Shown one piece after another: positions 39,658-48,564 of a stretch of DNA of 64,000 nt. Position 1 is the first letter of the stretch, and each line of letters opens with the position of its first letter. A program made the translations under genes and the position numbers. Source of the stretch: Betaproteobacteria bacterium (lineage in GTDB: Bacteria > Pseudomonadota > Gammaproteobacteria > Burkholderiales > Usitatibacteraceae). Where the stretch lies: NCBI GenBank assembly GCA_016720925.1, contig JADKJR010000006.1, forward strand, positions 291,601 through 355,600. The letters are read 5' to 3'. The notes beneath the pieces are model-generated. The model worked only from the letters and a program-made list of their open reading frames with translations. It had not been told where the DNA came from and made no database searches.

Positions 39658-42312
39658 CTAATTCGCCGCTCCTTCGCGCACGATTCGGCGGCGCTGTGAA
39701 AAGATCACCAGCCCCAACAGCAGGAATGCCGGCAGCGCAAACCACTCCTTGTCCGGCTGCGGGTTTCGCACCTCGATGCCGAGCAGGCGGTTCTTGTTGC
39801 CGATATCGAGACGCGCCCTTTCGGCTTTGCTGTCGACGCCGATGTCGACGATCTCCAGCTTGCCGTCCCTGGGCGCGGTATCGAGCTCCAGCCCGACGCG
39901 CTTCAGGCGCCCTTCATCCGAACCCTTGGTCACCGGCAGCACAAACGTGCGCTGCTCGATTTCCACTTTTCCGGTCTTGTCCTTTTCCTCGACCTCGATG
40001 CGCAAGCGCATGTTCTGGTCGGGTTTCAGCTTGCTGATTTCCGCCTGCAGTTGCGACAGCGGGGCCACGCGATATGGCGCATAAAACCAGTCGCGGTAGA
40101 TGTCCGGGCGAAACAACGAAAACGTGACCAGGACCAGGGCGACGGCTTCCCACGCACGGTTGCGCGTCAGGAAAAAGCCCTGCGTCACCGCGGCAAAAAC
40201 GAAACAGGCGGTAATTGCCGTCACCACGACCCACACGAAGTGCGGCCACGACGTGATGCCGATCATCAGCAATTCGGTATTGAAGATGAACATGAAGGGC
40301 AGGATGGCCGTGCGAATCTCATAGATGAATCCCTGGATGCCGGTCTCCAGTGGGTCCGCGCCCGACAGCCCGGCGGCGGCGTAGGCGGCAAGCGCAACCG
40401 GCGGCGTGGCGTCGGCCATGATGCCGAAGTAGAAGACGAAGAGATGCACGGCAATCAGCGGCACTTCCAGCCCGTGTGATGCCGCGAGCGAAACAATCAC
40501 CGGCGCAAGCAACGTCGCGACGACGATGTAATTGGCGGTCGTCGGCAGTCCCATGCCGAGGATCAGCGATAACAGTGCAGTCAGCAACAGCACCACCATC
40601 AATGAGCCGAATGACAATTCTTCGACGACATTGGCCAACACCTGTCCGATGCCGGTGAGGCTGACGGTGCCGACGATAATCCCGGCGACGGAAGTCGCGA
40701 TGGCAATGCCGATCATGTTGCGTCCGCCCAATTCCAGGCTCTGGTAAAAATCCAGGAACCCATGCCGGGCAGCACCGGCAAGCGATCGCTTGCGGAAAAA
40801 CGCGATCATTGGCCGTTGCGTGACCAGCATCAGCGCCATAAAGGTGCAGGCGTAGAACGCGGCGAGGCCGGGCGATTGCTCCATCACCATCAGGCACCAC
40901 ACCAGGATGAACAGGGGCAGGATGTAAAACAATCCGGCCAGCAGGGTCGGCATGGTCGCCGGCAATTCGGTCATCGAATCCGGGTCCAGTTCGTCGGTCA
41001 CGTTGTCCGGCCAGCGCACGGAATACCACACCAGCCCCACATAGATGATCGCAATCATCGCACCCACCACCAGGCTGGATGCTTCACCAAACACGGCGGG
41101 AATCCATTCAGTCAGCGCAAGCGAGACCTTCACGATGATCAGCGTGCCGGCAATCGCCCCCGCCCAGCCGAGCAGGCGGCCCTTCAGTGGCGAGATGCGC
41201 CGCGGCAGCCCGACCATGCCCGCCTTGCAGGCCTCCAGGTGCACGATATACAGCAACGAGAGATAAGCGAGTATGGCCGGCAGGAATGCATGCTTGACGA
41301 TTTCGCTGTAAGGGATGTTGACGTACTCCACCATCAGGAACGCAGCCGCGCCCATCACCGGCGGCATGATCTGGCCATTGCTTGACGAGGAAACCTCGAT
41401 GGCGCCGGCCTTCACGGCGGAATAACCTACTCGCTTCATCAGCATGATCGTGACATTGCCGCCGGTAAGAACGTTGGCGACCGACGAGCCGGAGATCATG
41501 CCGTTCAATCCGGACGACAGCACGGCTGCCTTGGCCGGCCCGCCGCGCATGTGCCCCATCAGCGCGAACGCCACGCGGGTCAGGTAATTTCCTGCGCCGG
41601 CCTTGTCCAACATCGCGCCGAACAGGACATAGAGGAACACGAAGCTGGTCGATACCCCCAGCGCCACGCCGAAAACGCCTTCGGTGGTGATCCATTGGTG
41701 CGAAGCCGCGCGCGACAGCGAAGCGCCTTTGTGCGCAATCATGTCCGGCATGTACTGGCCGGCGAACATGTACACCAGGAACACAATACCCATGATCATC
41801 ATCGGCTTGCCGAGGCAGCGGCGCGTCGCCTCCAGCAACATGACCACGCCCACGCACGCAACGCCGATGTCCAGCGTGGTCGGGCTGCCTTGGCGGGTGG
41901 AAAGTTCGGCGTGAAAGACAAACAGGTAACTTGTGCAAAACGCGGCGGCGAAGGCGAACAACCAGTCATAGGCCGGTACGTAGCTGCGCGGGCTCTTCTT
42001 CCACATGGGATAGGCGAGATACACCAGGAAGATGGCAAAACTCAGGTGAATGGAACGCGCCATGGTGTCGTTGAACATCACGAACTTCTGCAAGGCCGGT
42101 ACGGCCGCCGACACCCAGAACGGCACCGGCGACGATATCCACAGCTGGAACAGCGACCACGCCACCGCGAGATAAACGATCAGTTGCCGGGTGAAGCCCT
42201 CAGGCGCGCGCGCGCCGGATTCGGCAGCGATGACTTTTTCGATCAGTGCCTGGCCTTCCGGTGCCGGGGCATCCGGTGCCGACGGCGATGATGTGATTTT
42301 GTTGTTGCTCAT
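39658..42312 (-). CDS. TRAP transporter, fused 4TM/12TM permease with C-terminal extension
   Basis: An 884-residue fusion of the small (DctQ-like) and large (DctM-like) TRAP membrane subunits, the form that works with TAXI-type binding proteins. Landmarks include FAGQYMPDMIAHKG, GPAKAAVLSSGLNGMISGSSVANVLTGGNVTIMLMKRVGYSAVKAGAIEVSSSSNGQIMPPVMGAAAFLMVEYV and ILGMGLPTTANYIVVATLLAP. About 150 residues at the end form a hydrophilic domain with a final membrane segment, as in DUF3394-containing TRAP proteins. The substrate is not known. The binding protein gene is 129 bases upstream, and aorA follows downstream. Confidence 0.92.
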   Translation of the reverse strand: MSNNKITSSPSAPDAPAPEGQALIEKVIAAESGARAPEGFTRQLIVYLAVAWSLFQLWISSPVPFWVSAAVPALQKFVMFNDTMARSIHLSFAIFLVYLAYPMWKKSPRSYVPAYDWLFAFAAAFCTSYLFVFHAELSTRQGSPTTLDIGVACVGVVMLLEATRRCLGKPMMIMGIVFLVYMFAGQYMPDMIAHKGASLSRAASHQWITTEGVFGVALGVSTSFVFLYVLFGAMLDKAGAGNYLTRVAFALMGHMRGGPAKAAVLSSGLNGMISGSSVANVLTGGNVTIMLMKRVGYSAVKAGAIEVSSSSNGQIMPPVMGAAAFLMVEYVNIPYSEIVKHAFLPAILAYLSLLYIVHLEACKAGMVGLPRRISPLKGRLLGWAGAIAGTLIIVKVSLALTEWIPAVFGEASSLVVGAMIAIIYVGLVWYSVRWPDNVTDELDPDSMTELPATMPTLLAGLFYILPLFILVWCLMVMEQSPGLAAFYACTFMALMLVTQRPMIAFFRKRSLAGAARHGFLDFYQSLELGGRNMIGIAIATSVAGIIVGTVSLTGIGQVLANVVEELSFGSLMVVLLLTALLSLILGMGLPTTANYIVVATLLAPVIVSLAASHGLEVPLIAVHLFVFYFGIMADATPPVALAAYAAAGLSGADPLETGIQGFIYEIRTAILPFMFIFNTELLMIGITSWPHFVWVVVTAITACFVFAAVTQGFFLTRNRAWEAVALVLVTFSLFRPDIYRDWFYAPYRVAPLSQLQAEISKLKPDQNMRLRIEVEEKDKTGKVEIEQRTFVLPVTKGSDEGRLKRVGLELDTAPRDGKLEIVDIGVDSKAERARLDIGNKNRLLGIEVRNPQPDKEWFALPAFLLLGLVIFSQRRRIVREGAAN

Positions 42313-42441
42313 GCACTCCCCCGTGTTTCACAATGCATCTCGCCTCTCGCGGGCAAGGTCACCATTCGCGCAACGCCTGACGGCGCAATGACGAAGGGCG
42401 CCACGGCGCCCCTCGTATCTTCGGCACTGTCGCCGATGCGT

Positions 42442-43437
42442 TTATTTCATCAAGCCTTTTTCCTTGAAGTACTTCATTGCGCCGGGATGGAACGGCACGG
42501 TATTGCCTTCAAGCATCTGTTCCTTGGTGATGTTCGCCACCGCGGGATGCAGTTTCCTGAAGTCGTCGAAGTTGTCGAATACGGCCTTGGTGATGATGTA
42601 TGCCGTCTGTTCCGGCAAATCCGCGCTGGCCACGATGGTCGCGAGCACACCAAACGTCGGCTGCGGATTGTCGGTGCCCTTGTACATCTTGCCCGGGACA
42701 TTGGCCTTGGCGTAGAACGGATTGTCTTTCACCAGTTTGTCCACACCAGGCCCCGTGATCGAGGCGATGTTGGTTGAGCAGGAGGTGGCGGCTTCCTGGA
42801 AGATCGCGTTGGGATGGCCGGCCACAAAGGTGAAGGCGTCGATCTTGTTGTCGCACAGTGCCGGGGCCATTTCAACAAACTTCAGTTCACCTGCAAACTT
42901 GAGGTCCTCTTTCTTGATCCCCATCGCGCCCATCACCAATTCGGTGGTGGCGCGGGTGCCGGAACCCGGATCGCCGATGTTGATGCGCTTGCCCTTGATG
43001 TCGCTGAAGGTCTTGATATTCGCGTCCTGGCGCGCGACCAGCGTAACCAGCTCCGGATAGACCGAGAACAAGGCGCGCAGTTTCGGCTGTGGTTTGTCCT
43101 TGAAGGCGCCCGCGCCGGTCATGGCGTAATACTGGGTATCGCTTTGCGCGAACCCGATATCCATGTCGCCGGACATGACGGCATTGATATTGAACACCGA
43201 ACCGCCCGTGGATTCGACCGTGCAACGCAGGCCGTGGTCCTTGCGGCCGGCATTGACGAAGCGGCAGATCGCACCGCCAAGCGGGTAGTACACCCCGACG
43301 ATACCGCCGGTACCGACGGTAACGAATTTAGATTGCTGCGCGACAGCCGGGGCGCTGACGCCCATCGTGCCGCCCGCCACCAGTGCAGCGGCGACCAATA
43401 CCTTGAACTTGAGTTGAATACGTGATTTCACTTGCAT
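42442..43437 (-). CDS. TAXI family TRAP transporter substrate-binding protein
   Basis: A 331-residue periplasmic binding protein with a signal peptide (cleavage near AVAQQ). The TAXI hallmark is FVTVGTGGIVGVYYPLGGAICRFVN, followed by CTVESTGGSVFNINAVMSGDMDIGFAQSD and KGKRINIGDPGSGTRATTELVM. TAXI proteins deliver glutamate, organic acids or other small anions; the ligand is not readable here. GGAGGG precedes the ATG. It pairs with the fused TRAP permease and lies upstream of the aldehyde oxidoreductase genes on the same strand, which suggests but does not prove that it supplies the oxidoreductase pathway. Confidence 0.93.
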   Translation of the reverse strand: MQVKSRIQLKFKVLVAAALVAGGTMGVSAPAVAQQSKFVTVGTGGIVGVYYPLGGAICRFVNAGRKDHGLRCTVESTGGSVFNINAVMSGDMDIGFAQSDTQYYAMTGAGAFKDKPQPKLRALFSVYPELVTLVARQDANIKTFSDIKGKRINIGDPGSGTRATTELVMGAMGIKKEDLKFAGELKFVEMAPALCDNKIDAFTFVAGHPNAIFQEAATSCSTNIASITGPGVDKLVKDNPFYAKANVPGKMYKGTDNPQPTFGVLATIVASADLPEQTAYIITKAVFDNFDDFRKLHPAVANITKEQMLEGNTVPFHPGAMKYFKEKGLMK

Positions 43438-43550
43438 AGCGCCCTCCAGGCAATGATTGTCTTGTGTGATGCAACGCCTAGGTTAGCACGCAAGCACTGG
43501 ATGGATGGCGGGAAAATTCCGTACATGATCGGCTGGAAACATCCTATCCA

Positions 43551-43600
43551 TGCGGTTCTTGAAGGGACATGCCCGGAAAGCCGCGCCAGTGCTGGAGTTT
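43551..43600. repeat. Dispersed repeat, family A copy 6 (partial)
   Basis: The right half GCGGTTCTTGAAGGGACATGCCCGG followed by CCGCGCCAGTGCTGGAGTTT is clear. A possible left arm, GCAAGCACTGG, lies about 50 bases further upstream at 43490, so this copy may carry extra sequence between its arms. It is between the TAXI gene and the M17 peptidase. Confidence 0.65.
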
Positions 43601-43683
43601 AGGCGGGCACGATGGCTGTGATGCCGTTGCACAGGCGTGAACCTTGTAACCGTTGGCCGCAATCAACGTGCGGTATGGCACGC

Positions 43684-45060
43684 CTAAGTGCGGTACTTCG
43701 CCTCCAGCATCGCGAAAACGGCACGCAATGCCTGCGCCTCGCCACCTTCCGGTCGGCCGGGCTTGGCCTTCGGCGTCCAGGCGAAAAGATCGATGTGAAT
43801 CCACGGCTGGCCCGATGGCACGAAGTGTTCAAGGAATAGTGCTGCGGTCACAGCGCCGGCCTGCGGGCCGCTGGTGTTGACGATGTCGCCGATATTGCTC
43901 TTGATCATGTCGTTGTAGTTTTGCCAAAGCGGCATGCGCCACAGCGGATCATGCGTTTGGATGCTGGCCTCATTCAATGCGGCGAACAATGCGTTGTTGT
44001 TCACAAACGTTGCCGGCAGTTCCGGGCCAAGTGCGACACGGGCGGCACCGGTGAGTGTGGCGAAGTCGATGATGATTTCCGGCGCCGATTCGGCGGCATA
44101 CGAGAGCGCATCCGACAACACGACGCGGCCCTCGGCATCGGTATTGCCGATTTCGATATTGAGTCCATTGCGGGTTGTGACTACCTCGCCAGGGCGATAG
44201 GCGTTGCCGGCGATGGCGTTTTCCACGGCGGGTATCAGCATGTGCAGTCGAATCGGCAGATTCATGTCCATGATCAGGCGCGCCAGCCCGAGCGCGTGCG
44301 CGCCGCCGCCCATGTCTTTTTTCATGTTGCGCATGCCTTCCGCGCCCTTGATGTCGAGGCCGCCTGTATCGAAGCAGACACCTTTGCCGACGATGGCGAT
44401 GCGCGGATGTTTTTCGTTGCCCCAGATGAGTTCGATCAAGCGCGGCGGACGATGGCTGGCACGGCCCACCGCGTGAATCGCCGGAAAGTTATGCGTCAAC
44501 AGCTCGTCACCGACCCACTCGCAAAATGTCGCGCCGAATTCACTTGCCAATCCCTTCGCGATATCAGCCAGATGCTGCGGCCCCATGTCTTCCGTCGGCG
44601 TATTGACCAGATCACGGATGAGCGTCGTCGCCGCCAATATCTTCTGCGCGCGCGTCACATCATCGCCGGCAGTGATCACCAGGTTCGCCGCCGCGCGTGG
44701 CGCCTTCTTGTACCGCGTGAACTGATAGCTGCCGAGTCCCCAACTCAAGGCGGCGGCGTCGCGGTCAAGCGTATCGTGATGGGTGGCGATGGTGTAATCG
44801 CCAGCGGGCAGGGCGAGCGGCAGATGCGAGAGCGCATACACGTCACCAGCATCCTTGATGCCCACCAGCACCTGTGCAATGCTGCCATCGTCCGCCGGTA
44901 CCAGCGCATATGTGTGCGGCTTCGCATGAAACGCGGTTGCGCCGAGCCATGTCCTGGTGCGCGCATCAGCATGCGCGACGTAGGCATCGAAATTGCCACT
45001 GCGGATGACGACAATGGGTATGGCCTTCGCGGCCAACGAAAGGTCGATAACGATTGCCAT
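43684..45060 (-). CDS. M17 leucyl aminopeptidase family protein
   Basis: A 458-residue cytosolic metallo-aminopeptidase of the M17 family. The catalytic domain shows KGVCFDTGGLDIKGAEGMRNMKKDMGGGAHALGLARL with the metal ligands and lysine, and NTDAEGRVVLSDALSYAAE, the family signature. The N-terminal domain is shorter and divergent, as in PepB-like members. It releases N-terminal residues from peptides. The nucleoside transporter gene ends nine bases upstream of its start, so the two are probably co-transcribed. Confidence 0.92.
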   Translation of the reverse strand: MAIVIDLSLAAKAIPIVVIRSGNFDAYVAHADARTRTWLGATAFHAKPHTYALVPADDGSIAQVLVGIKDAGDVYALSHLPLALPAGDYTIATHHDTLDRDAAALSWGLGSYQFTRYKKAPRAAANLVITAGDDVTRAQKILAATTLIRDLVNTPTEDMGPQHLADIAKGLASEFGATFCEWVGDELLTHNFPAIHAVGRASHRPPRLIELIWGNEKHPRIAIVGKGVCFDTGGLDIKGAEGMRNMKKDMGGGAHALGLARLIMDMNLPIRLHMLIPAVENAIAGNAYRPGEVVTTRNGLNIEIGNTDAEGRVVLSDALSYAAESAPEIIIDFATLTGAARVALGPELPATFVNNNALFAALNEASIQTHDPLWRMPLWQNYNDMIKSNIGDIVNTSGPQAGAVTAALFLEHFVPSGQPWIHIDLFAWTPKAKPGRPEGGEAQALRAVFAMLEAKYRT

Positions 45061-45069
45061 AGGGGCTTT

Positions 45070-46314
45070 CTAGTAAATAATGCCGACCAGCGCGCCGCAG
45101 GAAAGTGTCGCCAGCGTACCGGCGATCAGACTCTTGTAGCCCATGTCGATGATGTCATCGCGCCGCTCCGGGCAGATGCTGCCGAGGCCGCCGATGATGA
45201 TACCGATCGAGGCGAAGTTGGCGAAACCGCACAGGGCGTAAATCATGATGACGCGGCTGCGTTCCGTCATCACGCCCGGGCCCATTTTGGCAAGATCCAG
45301 GAACGCGATGAACTCATTGAGGACCGTCTTGGTACCCATCAGCGCGCCCGCGGTCTGCGCCTCGGCCCATGGAATGCCGATCAGCCACACCACCGGCGCC
45401 ATGAACCAGCCGAGGATGCCCTGCAGCGTCGGCGCCTCGCCCTTTGCGAACGGCAGACCGAGGATCATGTTGGTGAGCGCGATCAGCGCCGTCAGCACGA
45501 TCAGCATGGCGGCGACGTTAATGTAGCTGGCGACGCCGTCGACGGTGCCCTGCGTCACCGCATCCATCACGCTGCTCGATGGCTTGTCGGCGGTGATATC
45601 TCCATCGGTGACCGGTCCTTCATGAGGCACCATCAGTGCCGAGACCGCCACGGCGGCCGGCGCACTGATGAAAGAGACAATCAGCACATGACCAATCGCA
45701 TCCGGCACCACCGGGGCGAGGATGATGCCGTACAACACCATGACGGTGCCGGCAATGCCCGCCATGCCGCCCGCCATGGTGATGAACAACTCGCCGCGCG
45801 AGAGCTTGGCCAGATACGGTTTGATGAACATCGGCGCTTCCACGGTGCCGAGGAAAATATTGGCGGCCGTTGAAACGCCGACCGCACCGCCGACGCCGAT
45901 GGTCTTTTTCAAGAGCCAGGAAAATGCATTGACGATCATCGGCAGGATGCGCAAATAGAACAGCAGCGACGACAGCGCCGATACGACAATGATTAGTGGC
46001 AACGCGTTGGTCATCAGGATGAAAGGACTCCGGCCGTCCTCGATTTTGAACGGGGCATCCGCGCCGCCCAGATAGCCGAATACGAACTTGGTGCCTTCGC
46101 GCGTGGCGGCAGCGACACCATTCAGTGCGTCGTTCAGCAGCATCGACATTTCCTTGAACCACGGAAATTTGAACAGCAGCACAAACATCACGACCTGCAG
46201 GATCATCGCGCCAAACACGGTGCGCCAGTTAATGACGTGGCGCTTTTCCGAAATGGCCCAGGCGAAGACGAATAACAGGATGAAGCCCATTAGGCTCTGC
46301 AGGGCGAGTGGCAT
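45070..46314 (-). CDS. Concentrative nucleoside transporter (NupC/CNT)
   Basis: A 414-residue inner-membrane symporter of the CNT family. Landmarks are the N-terminal FVFAWAISEKRHVINWRTVFGA, GVSTAANIFLGTVEAPMFIKPYLAKLSRGELFITMAGGMAGIAGTVMVLYG with the nucleoside-binding glutamate, and FIAFLDLAKM..RSRVIMIYALCGFANFASIGIIIGGLGSICPERR. The ATG at 46314 is chosen; an upstream start adds 15 residues without family support. It diverges from a 5'-nucleotidase gene 175 bases away, which makes nucleotide scavenging a natural joint role. Confidence 0.93.
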   Translation of the reverse strand: MPLALQSLMGFILLFVFAWAISEKRHVINWRTVFGAMILQVVMFVLLFKFPWFKEMSMLLNDALNGVAAATREGTKFVFGYLGGADAPFKIEDGRSPFILMTNALPLIIVVSALSSLLFYLRILPMIVNAFSWLLKKTIGVGGAVGVSTAANIFLGTVEAPMFIKPYLAKLSRGELFITMAGGMAGIAGTVMVLYGIILAPVVPDAIGHVLIVSFISAPAAVAVSALMVPHEGPVTDGDITADKPSSSVMDAVTQGTVDGVASYINVAAMLIVLTALIALTNMILGLPFAKGEAPTLQGILGWFMAPVVWLIGIPWAEAQTAGALMGTKTVLNEFIAFLDLAKMGPGVMTERSRVIMIYALCGFANFASIGIIIGGLGSICPERRDDIIDMGYKSLIAGTLATLSCGALVGIIY

Positions 46315-46489
46315 GGATGGATACTCCAGGGCGGATGCAAGGGGGAAAGGCGGAATCATACCGGGGAAAGGAAGCGCGCGATATGCGCCCTGCCGCGCGT
46401 CGCTTGCGGCCGCAGGCTCGGCGTATGAAGCCGGAGGCTCGGCGTAAAATAGGCCGCTTCGTTAATCTCTTTTTTGGAAAGTTGCCACC

Positions 46490-48187
46490 ATGAAGCGCGT
46501 TTTATCGTTGCTGCTATTTTCTGCCGCCATTTTTGTGGGCGGGTGCGCCACGCCGGGTCGCGATATTCCGCCTGCAAAAGCAACGTCCGCGACGGTGGAT
46601 GTGAAACTCATCGCCTTCAATGATTTTCATGGCAACCTGAAGACACCGAATCTGCGCGTACCGGTGCCCGACGCGACCCAATCGATCGGCTTTCGCCTTG
46701 AGCCCGCTGGCGGCATTGAGCAATTTTCGGCGCTGGTTCGCTTGCTAAAGGGAAAAAACTCAAATCACGTCGTCGTGTCCGCGGGCGACATGGTTGGCGC
46801 GACGCCCCTGCTCTCTGCGTTTTTCCGTGACGAGCCGACGATCGAAGCCATGAATCTGGTCGGTGTCGATATTCACGCTGTGGGAAATCATGAATTTGAC
46901 TACGGTGCAAAACACCTGAAACGTCTGCGTGCGGGAGGCTGTGCCGAAAACAAGGAAGGCAAACCCGATTGTGGAGGACGCGAACCTTACGCAGGTTCCC
47001 GGTTCCCGTTTCTTGCCGCCAACGTCGTGGAAAACGCCACCGGCCAGACGCTGTTTCCCGCTTATGTGGTCAAGGAATTTGACGGGGTAAAAGTCGCGTT
47101 CATCGGCTTGACGCTGCATGGAACACCAGCGATTGTGCGGCCGGGCGGCACGACAGGGCTCGCCTTCAACGGAGAAGCAGAAACCGTCAATAAGCTGGTG
47201 CCGGAGATCCAGGCCAAAGGCGTTGCGGCGATCGTGGTCGTCATGCACGAAGGCGGGGTGCAAGGCGCCGGTGGCGGCATCAACGAATGCAAGGATTTTA
47301 GCGGCAAGGGCAAAGATGTCGCCGAGAAATTCAGCGCGGCCGTGGACGTGGTGCTCAGTGCGCACACGCACCGCTTTTATGTTTGCGATGTCGGCGGCAA
47401 ACTCATGACGAGTGCCGGCAGCTACGGTACGTTGGTGACGGAAGTTGATCTGAGAATAGATCGTGCGACGGGAAAGATCGTCAGCAAGAAAGCGCAAAAC
47501 CTCGTCGTCGATCCGAAAGGGCCGAAGGATGTTGCGTTGACGGCCCTGGTGGAAAAATATTCACGCCTGGCCGAGCCGCTGGAAAATCGTGTCGTCGCGA
47601 AAGTGAATCGCGAGATCACGCTGGTGGCGAATCCGTCAGGCGAATCCACCATGGGCAATTTGATCGCCGACGCGCACCTGTTTTCCGCCGCCGCGCCGGA
47701 CAAGGGCGGCGCGGTAATCGCCTTTAATAATCCGGGCAGCCTGCGCTCCACCATCATCCCGGCGCCGGATGGCAGCGTGAAGTACGGCGAGCTATTCAAG
47801 ACCCAGCCATTCCAGAATGATTTGATCAGCATGAATCTCACCGGCAAACAATTGAAGGCGTTGCTCGAACAGCAATTCAATGGTGATCGCGCACGCCTCA
47901 TGGGTGTTTCCAGCGGTTTCAGCTACACGTGGGATGCCGCCAAACCGCGCGGCGAGAAAGTGATCGCCGCATCCATGAAGCTGAATGGAATGCCTGTCAG
48001 CCCGGAACTTCAGTATCGGGTTGTGGCAAATAGTTTTATCGCGGGCGGAAGCGAAGGGATGACGGTTTTTCAGGAAGGCACCGAGCGACAAGTCGGGGTA
48101 CTTGATCTTGAAGCGCTCGTCGCGTTTCTCGGTGCGAACTCTCCGTATTCGCCACCACCACTGGGAAGGATTTCAAAACTCAACTGA
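46490..48187 (+). CDS. 5'-nucleotidase / UshA-like metallophosphoesterase lipoprotein
   Basis: A 565-residue exported phosphoesterase. The signal peptide ends in FVGGC with predicted lipidation at Cys19. The metallophosphoesterase domain has LIAFNDFHGNL, VSAGDMVGATPLLS, DIHAVGNHEFDYG, VVVMHEGG and LSAHTHRFYVCDVGG. The C-terminal 5'-nucleotidase domain has NLIADAHLF, AFNNPGSLRSTI and GEKVIAASMKLNG. It should release nucleosides and phosphate from external nucleotides. It diverges from the NupC-type transporter that would take up the nucleosides. Confidence 0.92.
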   Translation: MKRVLSLLLFSAAIFVGGCATPGRDIPPAKATSATVDVKLIAFNDFHGNLKTPNLRVPVPDATQSIGFRLEPAGGIEQFSALVRLLKGKNSNHVVVSAGDMVGATPLLSAFFRDEPTIEAMNLVGVDIHAVGNHEFDYGAKHLKRLRAGGCAENKEGKPDCGGREPYAGSRFPFLAANVVENATGQTLFPAYVVKEFDGVKVAFIGLTLHGTPAIVRPGGTTGLAFNGEAETVNKLVPEIQAKGVAAIVVVMHEGGVQGAGGGINECKDFSGKGKDVAEKFSAAVDVVLSAHTHRFYVCDVGGKLMTSAGSYGTLVTEVDLRIDRATGKIVSKKAQNLVVDPKGPKDVALTALVEKYSRLAEPLENRVVAKVNREITLVANPSGESTMGNLIADAHLFSAAAPDKGGAVIAFNNPGSLRSTIIPAPDGSVKYGELFKTQPFQNDLISMNLTGKQLKALLEQQFNGDRARLMGVSSGFSYTWDAAKPRGEKVIAASMKLNGMPVSPELQYRVVANSFIAGGSEGMTVFQEGTERQVGVLDLEALVAFLGANSPYSPPPLGRISKLN

Positions 48188-48389
48188 CGCGACGTGCAAC
48201 GCAACTTGCCCTGTCTTTTGCATGATCGCTTTTCCAGCCAGGGACCAATCTGTTGCATGTACGCAACACATTCATGCCGGGGTTCCTGTCATTTTCAGGA
48301 AACATACTTAAGACAAGAATTGCAATTCAAATCGGAAGTCCCTGTTGATATTGGGATTGTTTCCCGAGTACGTCTCGTAACCTGACTGT

Positions 48390-48451
48390 TTGGTTCACTA
48401 ATTGACTTGAATCCGTCATAATCGCCCGCTACAAAGCTAGTTGTGAACCAA
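48390..48451 (+). promoter_or_regulatory. Candidate promoter and inverted-repeat operator upstream of the TonB receptor
   Basis: TTGGTTCAC (48390-48398) and its exact complement GTGAACCAA (48443-48451) flank a weak promoter TTCACT-N17-CATAAT (48394-48422). The left half-site covers the -35 box, and the right lies just after the expected start. This is in the 377-base gene-free stretch 48188-48564; nothing else is supported there. Confidence 0.35.
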
Positions 48452-48564
48452 GCACCTGTATTCCTGTCCTCGGCTGTTTTTTTGAATCGATCTGGAAAAG
48501 AAATTCAGGTGGTTTTCCAAATCGCACTCACCCTCATCACTACTTCCACTCTGGGGTAACTACC

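Noticed and set aside
43544..43804. 86-residue leftward frame at the end of the M17 peptidase
   Set aside because: It overlaps the real peptidase C terminus in another frame and reads through a family A repeat.
43921..45873. 650-residue rightward reading frame
   Set aside because: It is antisense to the M17 peptidase and nucleoside transporter, both with clear motifs; its composition (histidine/arginine-rich) is that of a shadow frame.
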